A stretch of DNA of 64,000 nucleotides from contig VWND01000025.1 of the NCBI GenBank assembly GCA_009599575.1, forward strand, positions 334,430 to 398,429, in the 5' to 3' direction. Positions 1 to 13,330 of this stretch are shown here, in pieces; position 1 is the stretch's first letter, and each line of letters starts with the position of its first letter. This stretch comes from Blumeriella jaapii (Eukaryota > Ascomycota > Leotiomycetes > Helotiales > Drepanopezizaceae). Both the position numbers and the translations under genes were made by a program. Under the pieces are notes generated by a model. It had not been told where the DNA came from. It worked only from the letters and a program-made list of their open reading frames with translations, and ran no database searches.

Positions 1-604
1 ACTTTTATTTTATATTCGATTGCAAAATCGTATTTAGCTAGCTCGTCGGCCTATTTCGCTTAGCGTTCGTTTAAACGTTTTTTCGTAAAAAAGTATTTCA
101 GATTATAATAATTTATACGCATAATAATAACGTCGAAAGCGCTACGTAAATATTGGTTTTATTATTTAAAAACGTAAATTATAGCTATTAGTTTAGCGTC
201 GTAAATTTCGTATTTTTGTTTTATAAAAAAAAGCTTTTTCGAATAATATGCGATGGGATGCTAACGTGCTTTCGCATTTTTTTCGAATAATTAAAATAAT
301 ATTTCGCTTATAGCGAATTTCGAAGCGTTTGTTTCGATTTGGATTTTCAATCGAGAATCGAAATAACGTAGAATCGATGCTTAGCAAAACTTTTTTTTTA
401 AAAATAAAAAAGCGAGCTTCGCTTCGAATAAAAAACGAAAAAGGCCCGATATTTTCTTTCGTTGTTTTTTTTTTAAAAAATTTGTAATAAATCGGCAAAG
501 CTTAGCGTAGTTTTTAATAAAACGTTTGTAAAAGTTGGTAAAATCCAAAAATATTTAAATATTTCGCCACGTAGTAAAAAAGGGTTATTTCCGAATATTA
601 TTTA

Positions 605-1225
605 TTTTTTTGGGTTTATTTTAATTTCCGTAGAAGTAACGACGAAGCCTAGGAATTCAATCGTATTCGTGTCGAAAGCATATTTTTTTAGATTTTCGTA
701 AAATTTATTAATACGGAGTTTTTCGAAAACTTTTTTTACCGCGTTTGTATAATCGTCGGGGTTTTCGGAAAATATTAAAATATCGTCGAAGTAAATTATA
801 TACGTAATATTTATTAAACCGATTAAAGCTTGATTAATATACGCTTGGAAAATTGCTAATACGTTCGAAAGGCCGAAGGGTAATACGCAGTATTCGAAAT
901 ATTCGTAACGAATGCGAAACGCAGTTTTTTATTTATTTTCTTTTTTTATTCGAAGGCGATAATACGCCCAAATAAGATTTAATTTAATAAATATTTTAGC
1001 TTTTTTTAAACGGTTCAAAGTTTCGCTTATAAAAAATAAAAAAGTTCGATTTTTAACCGTAATTGCGTTTAAATTTTTATAATCGACGTATAATCGTAAA
1101 CTTCCGTTTTTTTTCGGTATAAATATTATTAGTGCGCCGGCAGGGCTAGTAAACCTTTTTATCCAGCTTTTTTTTAAACTCGAATCGAAATATTCGCGCA
1201 ATTCGGTAAGTTCAGATTTCGACAA
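605..1225 (-). pseudogene. Ty3/gypsy reverse transcriptase fragment
   Basis: The open part (1225-929) contains the typical motifs of gypsy RT: a leader resembling LREYFDSSLKKSWI, then SPAGALIIFIPKKNGSLRLY and VDYKNLNAITVKN, which match the family's '[27 protein letters not shown]' region. Past a stop the frame continues in the conserved order: a VLPFGLSN segment near 880-850, then the catalytic YFDDIL box at 793-776 (the family has YxDD), then an F-L-G-F segment near 640. Stops interrupt it, so it cannot be active. It belongs to the element whose LTR is at 3554-3904. Confidence 0.85.
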
Positions 1226-3553
1226 AAAATAAATTGATTTTTAAAAAAAGTTTTTTTTTTCCGCGAAGTTTATTCGATATTTTATAAAATAATAAAAAGC
1301 TAGGATAACCGCGGCGGTATCGTCGAATACGTCGGCGTAGTCGTCGTATTTGAAAAGTAATTAATATTGTTTTTTAATAGCTTTTTTTAAAATAATACAA
1401 AACGCTTGCTTTTTTTTAAATTTCTTTTTAAAACGTTTAATTATAACGAAATTAAGCTGTAAGCGTTCGATTAAATATCGCCACGATTTAATTCGAAAAT
1501 TTATAATAGGGTCGATATTTCGCAACCAAAGGAAATCTAAAATAAATAAAACCCTTGGGATATTTATATCGCAAACTACGAAATCGCTTTGTATTTTTTT
1601 AATTATTTTATAATTATTAATAGCGCGAATAAATTGCGTATGCGTGTCGTAAAATATTTTTTTTTTTTTTTAACCGTGAATAAATTAATACGTTTTTGAA
1701 TTGGTTTTTATTTATATTTAATTAATAATTTTTAAATTACGCAGTTTTTTTCCGCGCCGTAATCGATAAAAGCTCGTTTCGTACGAATTTCGCTTTTGGC
1801 TTTTTTAATTTCGATTAAAATTATTATTTTTTGCTTTTTTTTTTCGTTCGATTTTATTAGCAATAACGAAATTAAAATCGAGCGAAAGCTTTTTCCGAAT
1901 TTTTAGATTTGTTAGCTTCGGAGCAATTTAAAGCTATATATTTTTTTTTATTGCATTTATAATATTCGATTTTTAAATAATTGGCTATGCGATGCTTTTT
2001 TTTTTAGCAGCGACTGTATTTCGAAAAATAAAAAAAATCGTTAAAAGTTTTAAGATTTTAAAAGATTTTATTAGAATTATCGTTTTTTCGCTTTCGTTTT
2101 TTTTTTTATAACGTATGCTCGAATCGAAAACGGTATATATCTGTTTTAGCTTTTGAGTTTTAATCGTAAATATAATTTTTTTTTTTTTTTTTTTTTTTTT
2201 TGCGTTCGTTTCGTCGTTTATTATTTTTCGTTTCGTCGCTAATAATTTTATTAGCATTTTCGATACGACGAGCGATTAATATTAATTTTTCGTACGAGCT
2301 TATAACTGTAATATTATTTCGTTTAATAATTTTTTTTCGAAAAATAAATCGGAGTTTTGCGAAAAGCATTTTTTTTTTAATCGCATCGTTTATTATTTGC
2401 AATTGTTATTCGAAGTTATTTAAATAAGCAACGAAATCGTTAATTGATTTATGCTTTTTTTGCTTCGCTTTATCGTATAAATTCGAAGCCGCGATTTTTC
2501 GATTTTCCGTATTTATTAAAAAGTTTAATATTTATTTTTTAAAATCGTTTTATATAATTCGAATATTCGTAAAACGTCGTTTGTATCCGGTTTATTTTTT
2601 TTTTATTTTATCGTCGAAAATTAAAATATAAGCGTTAATTTTCTTTTGATTAATATAAAATATTACTTTTTTATTTTGGCGGAAACTTCGTTTTGCACGC
2701 CGAATAAAAAATTAAGCTTTTTTAGTATTTTTCCTTCGATATATTAAAAAGTTTTTTATTTTTAATGCTTTTCGGCTCGAATTCGTTGTGTTTTTTATAA
2801 AAGATATAATATGCTTAAAAAAAATATTAAATCGTTTTCAATAAGTATTATTATCGTAGTATTTCGAAAATACTTTATAATAATCGCCGGCTTAGGTTAT
2901 TTTCGTTTTTTTTCAATTAGGGCGGTATTAAAAAATATAAAAACCTTTTTTTCGATATTTTCGAAAGCGTCGAGTTTTCGTTGGAATTGTTTAATTTTTT
3001 TTCGAAATTCGTTTCGGCGTTTTTTAATTTTTTCGAATTTTTTAATTATTTCGTAGATTTTTTTCTTAGTTTTTTTCTGTTTTATTTTAGCTCGTATCTT
3101 TTTTATTTTTCTACGTTTATCGTTTTTTTTTTATTCGGCGCGGGTTCGTTTATTAGCCAGATAAATCAAAGTTTCGATGAAAAGTTTTTTCGAATCGTTT
3201 TAAGCGTGGTTTTTTTTAGTGATTTTTTCGATAAAAAAAATTAAAAAATCGTCGCGCTTTGATAATAGAATATTTTCGACCTTTAGTAAAGCTGGTAACG
3301 TTAAAAAAAACGATAATACGAGGTTTTTCTAAGCAGCCGAAAATGCTAAGTCTTTTTAAATAGCTGGAAATGCTTGTTTTCTGCGAGTGCGAAAAGTTAT
3401 AATATCGATAATAACGATATAAATGTAATAATATAATAAAAGGTTGTTTTAGTAATATCGAACTGCCGTTTCGATAAATAAAAAAATTAGAATATAAAAA
3501 TTAAAAAGCAAGGAAATATTAATTCAGATAATAAAATTTAAATAAAATTGAAT

Positions 3554-3904
3554 TGATAATCAGACTGATTTTTACTTTTTATATTTTTAATAAAAAGCGT
3601 GTATAAATACAAAAAAAGGATGGAGCTTTCGAAAAAAGTATTTTCCAAAAAACCAAGCGAATTTTATTTAATATGCTTTTTCAGCCTTTATTCCGACCTT
3701 TTTTTATTTTTTTTAATATAATTTTAATAACTGGTTTTTTAGCAATCACTTTTATAAAATGTTTTATTTAAATGTTATTTTCAGCTTTTACAGTGCTATC
3801 CGGCCCCCACGGCCTATCCGTAGCGAGTATTATTCGAGGGTTGGTAGAAGGCAGAGGGTCTTGGCGGATCACCTGACTTATACACGTGATATTAGTTCCT
3901 GACA
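3554..3904 (-). repeat. Putative LTR of left gypsy element
   Basis: On the minus strand this begins TGTCAGGAACTAATATCACG at 3904 and ends GTCTGATTATCA at 3554, so it has TG...CA termini. The segment 3780-3904 is the least RIP-altered part and keeps GC-rich sequence with a CACGTG box. A related end fragment occurs in inverted orientation at 17826-17935; there, homology continues past the TTATCA end, as expected for LTR end plus leader. Only one full copy is in the window, so the exact ends are inferred. Confidence 0.55.
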
Positions 3905-5827
3905 TATATTCGATTGTTAATAATAAAATTGAAAAGCGTAAAATGTATAATTAAATAGCTACGAGTTTTATTATATTTTTTTATAAAAAAAAAAGCCGGG
4001 AAAAGTTGAATTAAAAGTTTTAAAAAAAAAAAAAAAGATTTGATCAGCGCCGAATCGATTAACGCATAACCGTTCGTTTTAAAATCGGCGAGCGCTTTTA
4101 TTTTATACGAAAAGCTATTTTTAGTAAATATAACGGGAATTGTTAATAAATCGCTATTAAAAAGCTTTCGAACGTCAAAATAACGTATATCGCGTAATAC
4201 GCCTAAAAAAAAAGCTTTGCTTAGGCCTGGGCGTTTCTCCGATTGGCGGGAAAGCTTTCGACTTTTTCGTATGCGTTTTGAAAATCGTTTAGAAAAGAGT
4301 TTTCGTTTTTATTATTATTATTAAAAGGCGAATTTTCGGCCGGTTCGATTTCGTTTATATTTATCAGCTTAAAAAGGCTTTTGGATAAAACCGAAGATCG
4401 GCCCGTAAAAAATCGTGCAAATTGGCTTTTTTGAACTTTTTGATATAAAATAAAAAACGAGCGTTATCGTTGGTCCGATCGAAAAGGAAAAACGCTAAAA
4501 GGGGCGTTTTGGCGTGAAAAAAGAGGAAAAACAGCAGAGGGCTGAAAAAAAGCTTATAGAGCATTTGAACGACTTTCGTACGTACGATTTAATTCGTAAT
4601 ACGCTTTGATTAAGGATTTACTATTTTAATAGGTGGTAAACTTAGTTGAAAAGCGATTCGCGTATAAAATTCGTTTAGCCAATTAATTTGTTTTTTTTGT
4701 CGAACGGCGGTAAGCTAATTTTTAAAAATCGTTGTACGCGCTTATTCCAAATACAGCTTTTTTCGTAAACGCTTTGGTATTTTATCGCGGAAAGCGTTTC
4801 GAAGCTGTTTATTAGTTTGTATTTAAACGTTCGCTGCGAAAATGGAAAATCGCAGGTAAAATCGCTAAAAGTCGTCGTGCGTATTTATTGCAAGCATTTT
4901 AAATTCGTTTTCGACCTTTTAAACGTCTGAAAGGTCGGCCAGGAAATCGGCGATTTTTTTTATTAATTTTTCGAAAGAAATAAAATCGGAACGGTCTAAA
5001 ATACGCGGGGTCAGAAACTTTTTTACTACGCTTTCGGTCTGATCGAATATATAATTTTTACAAGATCGATCGCTAGCGAAATAATCGTAGTAAAATTCGA
5101 AATTATCGAAAATTTTAGTTTTTTAATGGCGTGTTTTATAATTTTTACTATTATTTAATTTAAACTTAAGATTCGAAACGCGCTTTATGCGAATTAGTCG
5201 AAAATCAGCAAATAAATAGGAATTATAGCGTTCAAAAAGCGTATTAAAATCTTGGCCGTTATAGGAAAATCCAAAGAAAATTCGCGAAAAGCGTAAAAGT
5301 TGATTTGCAGCGTTTGTTGGTTGAAATAAAACGTTGCGAAAAAAAGAAAAAGCAGCAAATTCGCGACTGGCAGAAGCACGTTCGATAAATTCTATTAAAC
5401 GCTTTGATTAAAGGGTCTGTCGCAATCGTATAATTTCCAAAAGTTATCGTTTACGCTTTTGCGCTTCCTTTAATTGATTTTGCAAAAGTCTTAACTAAAC
5501 GCTTTTAGCGTTGGGCTGCAAAAAGATGGCAGGCGAAATAGTTGGCGCTCTGCCCTTTTTTTTGTTTTTTTTTCCTCGGGGAAAGGACTGTTTTTCAGAA
5601 GAAAAAGCTTTTAGGGGAGGCTGCTTCTTCGCTGATTGAAAAAAGGGAGGTTAAAGTGTAATAGCAGAAGCTGAAAAGTTTTGCTAAAAAGGAAATCGTT
5701 GAATAAAAGCCATTTTTCGCAAAATGCGGAAATAAGCTTTTTTACGACCGGTCGATTACTTTGGTGTGATCCGTAAGAAATTCGAAAAAAAAAAAAATTT
5801 ACGCCGTCGCCAGCGTAAAAAAAAAAT
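3905..5827. other. AT-rich degraded sequence, no assignable gene
   Basis: This stretch lies between two LTR-like repeats. It carries only short broken frames (for example minus-strand 4564-4364 and 5379-5194) with no domain I recognise. It is probably the remains of a further retroelement, heavily altered by RIP. Confidence 0.5.
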
Positions 5828-6101
5828 TGTTAATAATATAACGATTTAATCAGTCGGAAGGCTAGGAGATCAGTCAACTGGTCGCCGTATTCATATGGTA
5901 TAAAACGAGCCTTTGGTTTTGTAACAAAAATATTTACTTAAAATTAACAATTGCAAAAAGCAAAGGTTGCTAAAGGGAAAAAGCCTTATATACATAATAA
6001 TTTCCATAGTTGATAGAAGACCCACCAGAAGACCAGGGAGCTTGCAGCTACACGTGGTTGCTGGGGTGACACGAGAGGTGGCAACAGAATGAATCGTCAC
6101 A
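5828..6101 (-). repeat. LTR-like repeat B, copy 1
   Basis: About 274 bp with a second copy at 17947-18223 in the same orientation. On the minus strand it starts TGTGACGATTCATTCTGTTG and ends TATTATTAACA, giving TG...CA termini, and it contains a TATATAAGG box as LTR promoters do. A further 16 bp or so (CAGCGT plus an A tract) before 5828 is also shared, so both copies may be 5' LTR plus leader rather than the two ends of one element. Differences from copy 2 are mostly C/T and G/A. No clear target duplication. Confidence 0.6.
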
Positions 6102-6145
6102 GTATTCCGCGTATTTTTTAAATTATTAAAATACTATCGATATAT

Positions 6146-6410
6146 TGTAAAAGTAGGTAGGAAAACCAGACTGATACGGCCACATGTCGGTGGGTAAAAT
6201 AATCTAGGGAATCCTTAAAAAAGACTGAAGAAAGGAAAAAAAAAATAAGTAAAGGTATGAATTAAACTGCGTGCTTATAGTATTATTTAAGGGAATGTTG
6301 CTTTTATATCTGTTGAAAATAATCAATAGCAAAAGGTCTCGAAAAAGTCTATGCCTCGACTATAGCTAAAACTATCAATTCCTATTAATACAAAGTATTA
6401 CCGTTTTACA
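6146..6410 (-). repeat. 3' LTR of complete gypsy element
   Basis: 265 bp, TG...CA termini, paired with 17168-17433. The shared core includes CGGTGGGTAAAATAATCTA and a motif around GCCTCGAC(C/T)ATAGCTAAAAC. Differences between the LTRs are mainly transitions. The minus-strand bases just inside it (AAAACAGAA) are a possible polypurine tract. Confidence 0.8.
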
Positions 6411-9400
6411 TTCTGTTTTAAATAATATACGTAATCGTTTTTAATTACGATTAAAAAAAAACATAATTTTAATAAATGCAATTTAATTTATTTTATATAA
6501 TTTAAAAACCAATCAACTAAAAACCAAACTTTTTAGTTTTATATTTTTTCGGTTTTTTAATTCGTTTTTGGCCTTTTTGCTATTGGCTTTTGCGAAGGAA
6601 TAGCGTTTCGCTTATCGTTTGAATTATTTTATTTATTTTGCTTTTTTAAAAAATAGCTTAATAAAGTGTTAATCGAAGTATCGTTTAAATTTACGAACGT
6701 TTTAATAGCTTTTTCGTCGATGATATTATTAAATATCGCCGCGACGAATGTTTTTTACGATTTTTTTTCGTAAATAATAAATTTTAGCTTTTAAACGTGG
6801 TTCTACGCTTTGCAAAAAGCGTTAAAAAGTCTTGTATTAAAATCGTAAAAATAATCGATTAATTCGTCGTAATTAAAACCGATTAACGCTTTTGCTTCGC
6901 GTAAAACTAATAGGTCGGATTACGGTTGTTTACCGACGAATGCTTTTAAAAGGGCTTCGAAACCTGTAAAAAAAACTATTTTACGAAATAATTCGAAAGT
7001 AATCGTTTGCAATCGAAATTATCGAAAATGCTGTAATTGCTTTCGCCGCAATACAAATAATATCAGATTACTTATCGGATTATCGTTTTCGAAATAATTT
7101 CTATATTTTTGCGCCGTATAATTATTCGAATAAATTAATATCGCGCCGTCGGTTTTTTAGATTCTGAATTTAACGAAAACCTTTTGCTTAATCGAAAAGC
7201 TGATAAAAGTTATTTCATTTTCCATTCCGTAGCTTTCGGTTTCGTAATCCGATAAAATAGCCGAGGCTATTATTTTAAACGCGCTAAAATACGAAAAAGC
7301 TGGGCTTTTCTGAATAGTTTTAGTCAGCTTAGCGTCGTAGTATAATTGCAGATAAGCTTCGATTATTTCCGAATTATATGCGAATGCAAGCAAAACGTAA
7401 TAATCGAAAATAACGTCGATAAAATCTTCGATTTTTTTTTTTTTTTAAAAATCGGCGATATCGAATTTTATAATTGTAATACGATCGGGTCCAACGAAAC
7501 TTAAAGCGATCGAAACGTTAAAATATGCTACGAAGCGGCAGTTTCCAAGGTTTCGGATAATCAAAATAGCGAAGTAAAAGCCGGGATGCATTTTAAAAAT
7601 TTATTAAATGAGATTGTAAAATATATTAGCGAAAAAAGCTATAAGCGCTTTTTGGGTTTTAACCAGTCGGAAATAATACTTATATATAGCTATTTTTTTT
7701 TTTATAAGATGCAGCAATAATTTGTTTTTTCCGTTGTGAAACCTTACGTAATTAACGAATTCGCAATTTAATTTAAATAAACTTTAAAATATATTTTCGG
7801 TCGAAAAATCAAAAAAATCGGCTTTTAAAAATACTCGTTGCTTCTACTTTTTTACGTTTTAATCGAGTTTTATAATCGCGCTAAAAGCTTTAAGATCTGC
7901 TTTAAAGTTTACGTAGCCCAGGTAAGCTTTAGCACGCGCTTAAATAATTTTCGCAGTTTTCCGTCGGAATATAAATTAATTATTAAAATTAATTTCGAAT
8001 ACGTCGTAATCCGAATTTTTAATAACAGCGAATCGATTAGCAAAGCCGATAATATTAATTTTTTTTGTAATCAAATCGTAATACGCCGCGTAATAGCGTA
8101 CGTAGAAATAGCAAAACTTATCGTTTTTTTTAATATTAACGTTATTCGTAAAAACGAAATTAAAAAATCGGAGTTTTTCAGCGAAAAAAAGCTCGAATAA
8201 AAACGGGTTATCGTTTTTAAAAGTTTTTTTTATTTGTTTTAGCGTATTATATTTACAGTTTTCCGAAAAAAGCTTAGTTTAGTTTTCGTTCGAAATAAAA
8301 AAGAAAAAGCTAACGAATTTATTTGATTTTTATATAAAAATATCGAAATAAAACTTTTAAATCGTTTCGTCGTCGAAAGCGAAAGTTTTAAGCAAATTAA
8401 TTTGATTTTATATTTTTTGTATAATTTTTTCCGCGATAATTTCGATATTTTCTTTTAAGCTTTTTCGGTCGAAACGTGCAATAATCGAAATTTTAAATGC
8501 TTTTATTAAAGTTTGGAATATTAACGGTTCGACGTTTTTAAACGCAGCAAACGTTTTTGATATTTGCGTATTTAATTTCGAAAAATCAAATTCAAAATCG
8601 TTTAGCTTTTTTTTTTTCGAAATGCTAAAATCTTTTGAATTTGATTTTGTAAAATCGTCGCGTTTTTTGTTAATTAACTTAAAATTTGTAATTCGGCGTT
8701 GATTTTCGGCTGTTTTCATTTGCGGTGCCTTTTTTATTAGCGACGCGAATAGTTTTTTCCTCCGAACAAAAAAAATTTCGAAAATATCGGCGCGCTTTTT
8801 TACGTTTTTTGTTTTTACTTTTTTCGAAATTGTTTCTACAAATATAATAAATTTTTTGTATTCGAATAAACGATTATTTGCCGTTACGCTTTTGATTTCG
8901 TTTTCGGATTCGTTTTCGATAATTAAAAATAAAAGTCGCCGAGCAATTTTAACCGTTTTAAAAGTATTGGTTGTTATAGCGTATGTTTTTTCGAACTAAA
9001 CGAAAATAATATTAGCTTTTTCGTTTTTTTCGTCGTTGTAAATTTAAAATATCGAAATAGCGTCGTTTTTTTCGTTCGGTATAAAAATGCCGCATTTAGC
9101 GACGTTTAATTTTTTATTTTAAAAAAAAGTCAAATTTAAAATTTCGCAGCCGACTAAAATTCTTTTTAGCGATTATATAGCGTCGTCGACCAATTTGCAA
9201 ACAGCTGTAAAAAAGCTTATAAATTTACGGGCCTTTAGATTATTAGCTTTTAGAATTTACGCTTTAAAAATATAAGCGTTTAATACCCAAACTCTTTTTT
9301 TAATAAAAGTAATAGTTTCGAAAAAACGAGCGAAATGCCGAAGTAAAATGATATCGGTAATTTTATTAAAAACGTATTTTTAAATATTTTTTTTTCGTTG

Positions 9401-10389
9401 ATTTAACAAAAAGCGTAATATTCGGTTTATTATTTTTTTTTTATTATTTCGAGCTTTTTTTGCTTCGGCGAAAGTTTTTAAAGCGTTGTCGTAGTTCAGC
9501 AGAAACTTGTCGTAATCAAAACTTTTGCGAACGAATTCAGTTTTAACAAAGCTTTCGTAATCGAATAAAAATTCGTTGACGTTTTTAATTATTATATCGA
9601 ATTATTTTATAAATATTTTTACGAAAGCTGCTTATTAATTTGGAATGGCGGCATTATATGCTTACTTAAACTCGGAGAAATTACGTATAATAGTTCCGTT
9701 CCAAAATAAATTAAAAATGAATTTGCTAAGTTTAGCAACGTTTTGCTTAAAAAACGATATAATATCGATAAGTTTAATAATTAAAAAAATATATTATATT
9801 TATTAAAAAGTAAATAAGAAAAAATACGAGGATTGTAAAATATTGTATTCAAAGGCCACGGGAATCCGCATGCTATTTTTTTAATAAATTATAATTATTT
9901 AAATAAGCATTTGTTTAAAATAACGAAAAAAGTAAACAGCGCAGAAAATAGCAAATAATAAAATGCATAAAAAATAGTTTTCGTAAAATATACGAGCAAT
10001 ATAAATATATTAAATATACGGCTTAAATATATACAAAGCTTTTGTTCTAGTAAACAAAAGTATAATCAAACAAAAAAAAGTATAATAAATGTCTCAAATA
10101 ATATAGAAAAAAATCTTAAAAATAAATAATATATATAAAACAGAATAATTAAATTATATACGAGCAAGCAAAACAAGAACAATAAAATAGCATATAATAA
10201 AAAGAAAAACAATAGCCAACAAAAACAATAAAATAATTAATAAATAATTTTATAAGCACTTTTTTCCTTTTCGGCCATAAATGGAATCACGATTTAAACT
10301 GTGGTTTTAGCAGCGGAATTATCGTTCGGCTGTTTTCAAACCTTTTCAGAAGGTTTTTTTTTTTCAGAAGTATAATCGCTTTGGTCGGA
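6411..10389 (-). other. Extra region between pol and 3' LTR of gypsy element
   Basis: About 3.9 kb follows the end of pol and precedes the 3' LTR. Ty3/gypsy elements usually have little here. It contains minus-strand frames 8719-8408 (103 aa, lysine-rich) and 7393-7157 (78 aa), and a plus-strand frame 7838-8200 (120 aa) that is long for RIP-altered DNA. I recognise none of them. It could be an additional ORF of the element, a nested insertion in the opposite direction, or captured sequence. Confidence 0.5.
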
Positions 10390-11660
10390 ATCGTCGTCGG
10401 ATTCGCTGGAATCGGAATTGCTATTTAATTTAAAATTTAAAAAATAAATTTGCTAATTTCTTTTATAAAATCGTTTTAACCGGTTAGCGGCGAACGTTTC
10501 TTTCAGTTTTGTTTTATCGAGTTCCGTAAGCTTATAATAACTTTTATTTAACTCGGCCTCGCATATTTCGTAAAATCCGAGTTATTTATAATTAAATTTA
10601 ATATCGGCCGATTTGTCGATAACGCGCTGGACGTCGTAAGCTAAAACCAGATCTTTTTTTTTAATTAGCGTTTTTTTTAGAACTTTGGTTTTATTTCAGA
10701 CTTTTTTAGCTGCCTTTTTATACTTTTTTTTTTTTAAAATTATTTTTTTTATATTTATATCGCGGTAATTTAATTATTTAAATTTTATTGCTAATAAATC
10801 TGCTTTCGTTTTTATTTTAACCACGTTATAAAATTTTTATACAAGCTATTTTATTTTCAAAAGCAATCGAACGTTTTTGCCGTATTAAATAAAAAATAAA
10901 ATCATTTTAATAAAAACGTATATATATATGCGTATAACAAAAAGCATTTCCGAAAATTTCCGCGACCAACGCTTATAATTTCTTCGAATAGCTTTTAAAA
11001 AGCCGTTAAGAATATTTTTATAGCTTCGTTTAACGGATCCGTTGTTTTTCGAATTATAAGCTGAAATTTAAATACGTTAGATCCCGTATTTTTTTGTAAA
11101 AATCTCGACAACGCTTTTATTTTCGGGTTTATTATCGACGTTCAATTTGCCAAATAAACCGTATCGATATACAACGTTTTTTTAAAAAAAGATCGCTATA
11201 GCTTCGGAAATAGCGTTTCGGAAAAATCGCTTTTTAAGCTATTTAAATAAATCGTTAATAGCGAATACAAAATATATATGCCCGCGATCGGTGGTCGGTA
11301 CGCGTATAATATCGAAATTGATTTTCTTCCAGATTCTAGAAAACCACGTCGAATATAATAAGTTTTTTTTCGGCCAAATTTTCGTTTTTGATAAAAAATG
11401 CAGTTTTTAATAAAGGTTTTGCAATTTTCGAAACATTTTTTTTATTAAAAATTGTTTTTGGTTCGGTGATAAATGGCTTTAGCTTTTTTATAAAACACTT
11501 TTTCGTAAGCTTTTTTTATGATTTGAAACTTATCGGCTTTATTATTTATTATTAAGCGTTTTTGATATATATTGTTTTTTATTTTGTATAATTTTCTGTC
11601 GGCTAAAATATAATCGAAAGCCTGGTTTTTAAATAATTTAAACTAATGGTTTGGCACGTT
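10390..11660 (-). pseudogene. Gypsy integrase and pol C-terminal remnant
   Basis: Broken minus-strand frames. Near 11600-11460 there is a stretch like the HHCC zinc-binding region of gypsy integrases, with a K-A-I-Y-H-R-T-K remnant. Around 11340-11260 the translation resembles the catalytic core start ('...D-I-I-R-V-P-T-T-D-R-G-H'). Near 10560-10450 the end of pol reads YYKLTELDKTKLKETFAANR followed by LKRFYKRN, matching the usual gypsy tail (Y-x-L-x-E-L-D-G-T...G-x-R-x-K-x-F). Many stops. Confidence 0.65.
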
Positions 11661-11999
11661 AAATAATTTAAATAAAATGATTAAATAATATACGATTAAA
11701 TAAAAATCTTCGGTTTCGTAATTATCGATTAAAAGTTTATTTTTATCGCTAATCGGCTTATTTCGATCGTTTTCGGTCAAATTTATTCGCGATACTAGCC
11801 GAAATAATAACGCGAATGCTTTTTCGGCCCGAGAATTAATATTTTTTATTCGCGGTGTCAGCCGAAATAGCAACGCGAATAATTTTGGTTTTGTAAAATT
11901 AAAAGCGCAAATAGCAAAGCAGCCGATTTCGTTAGCGATTTATTCGTCGATATTTTATTCGTTTTATTTAGCGAAGTCAGACGGATAAAAGCGTTTTCG

Positions 12000-13330
12000 T
12001 TTGGAAAAGCCGTTTGCCGTTGTATTAATTATTTTTTTAATATATTTAATTTCGAAATTTATAAATCGCATTTAAGCTATTTAATTAATAACGAGCGCTT
12101 TTAGTAAATCATTGGCTTTTCCGTTTAATTGGTCGATAAAAACTTTTGCGTTTGTTTCCAAAATAAAATATACGCCGTACAGCTCGCTTTTTATTTTTTT
12201 TATTATTTTAAAAACATTTCGATATTTTCGTTTAATAGCATCGTAGCGTGCTTTTGCGAAAAATTATAAGCCGCTTTCGAATCGTGAAAAATGCCGTTTT
12301 TTGTTTTTATCGATTTATTGCAATACAGCTTTCTAACCGAAAATATTAGCGTCGATAATTAAAATAATTTTTTTTGCGTTTAGGTTGTAATCGATTCGCA
12401 TAAACGATAAAGCCGATAAAATCGTTTTTAAAAACTTTTATAGTTTTGCTTTATTTTTTTTTCTAAACGAAATCGACTTTTTTTTTTATCGTGGCGTAAA
12501 TAAATGCAGCTTTTTAAAAAAAGTTTTTAATTCAATTGCGATAGTAAATCATAACGTTAATAAAAGCTCTAGCTTCGGTGATATTTTTACACTTTTTTTA
12601 TTCGTAAATTTTTTTAATTTTTTTTCGTTGAAAATAGCGGCCAGCGTTATTAATTATATAACCAACGATATTTATTTCGGACATGCAAAATTTTAATCGA
12701 GGGCCAATAATAGTCTTAGCTTTTTCGAAGCAAACCATAATTTTATCGATGTTTTAAATATATTTTATTATATAACGTCGAATTTTAAAAAAGATTTTTT
12801 TATTATTGTAATATAATTTAAGACTTTTAATTTCGACGTCGTTAACGTAAAAAAAAGCAATATCGAAAATGCAAATTATAAAAACTTTATATACGATTTT
12901 TACGAATTAAGCGATTGAATTAATAGCTTTTATAAATACTTTCGTTATGCGCAGTAGACCGATTAGAATTTAAATGGCCGTTATGTTTCGAAATCGTAAA
13001 TTAAAAATTAAATAATCGTAGCCGGAAAATAAATCGAAAAAAAAAGCGATCGTTAATCCTGCGAATTCGTTTGAAAATTAATCGACGTTAAATAGCACGT
13101 TGGCGTTTCGTATCGTTATTTTGTTTATTTCGACGATTGCGATAATAAATTTATAAATACTTTTTTTTTTTTTCGCAACGATAAATTATTTGTTTTTATA
13201 TGGGCCGTAGCAGAATTCGAAGATTTTTTGTTTAATTCGTTTTTTTAACATTTCGATTATTTTATTTTAAAAAGTTTTAAGAATTGAAAAGGTTTTTTTT
13301 TACCAGGCTTTATAAAGCACGGTTTTAATA
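12000..13330 (-). pseudogene. Gypsy reverse transcriptase/RNase H remnant
   Basis: On the minus strand the catalytic box survives as FYVNDVEI near 12855-12830 (family Y-V-D-D; the first Asp is now Asn, a G-to-A change). It is followed by the RT-end motif MSEINIVGYIINNAGRYF near 12690-12620 (family 'FLGFVVS..GI'), then KNITEARAFINVMIYYR, then a T-I-K-K-K-V-D-F-V piece (family 'LTKKDVPFVW'). RNase H remnants begin near 12380. Stops throughout. Confidence 0.75.

Larger units (their letters stand above)
1..3904 (-). mobile_element. Ty3/gypsy retrotransposon, left-truncated by window edge
   Basis: Reading the minus strand from a putative 5' LTR (3904 to 3554), the order is a gag-like region, a decayed CCHC zinc knuckle (about 1975 to 1915), an aspartic protease motif (D-Y-G-A-E at 1764-1750, from an ancestral D-C/S-G-A), then reverse transcriptase (1225 to about 600). 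This protease-then-RT order with no integrase between them fits Ty3/gypsy. RNase H, integrase and the 3' LTR would lie left of the window. Frames are broken by many stops of the kind C-to-T and G-to-A transitions create. The stretch 2000-3500 holds lysine/phenylalanine-rich fragments with no recognisable domain. Confidence 0.75.

Noticed and set aside
1985..2402. Lysine-run frames on the minus strand
   Set aside because: The run comes from a poly-T tract in RIPed DNA; not a gene by itself, only part of the decayed gypsy element.
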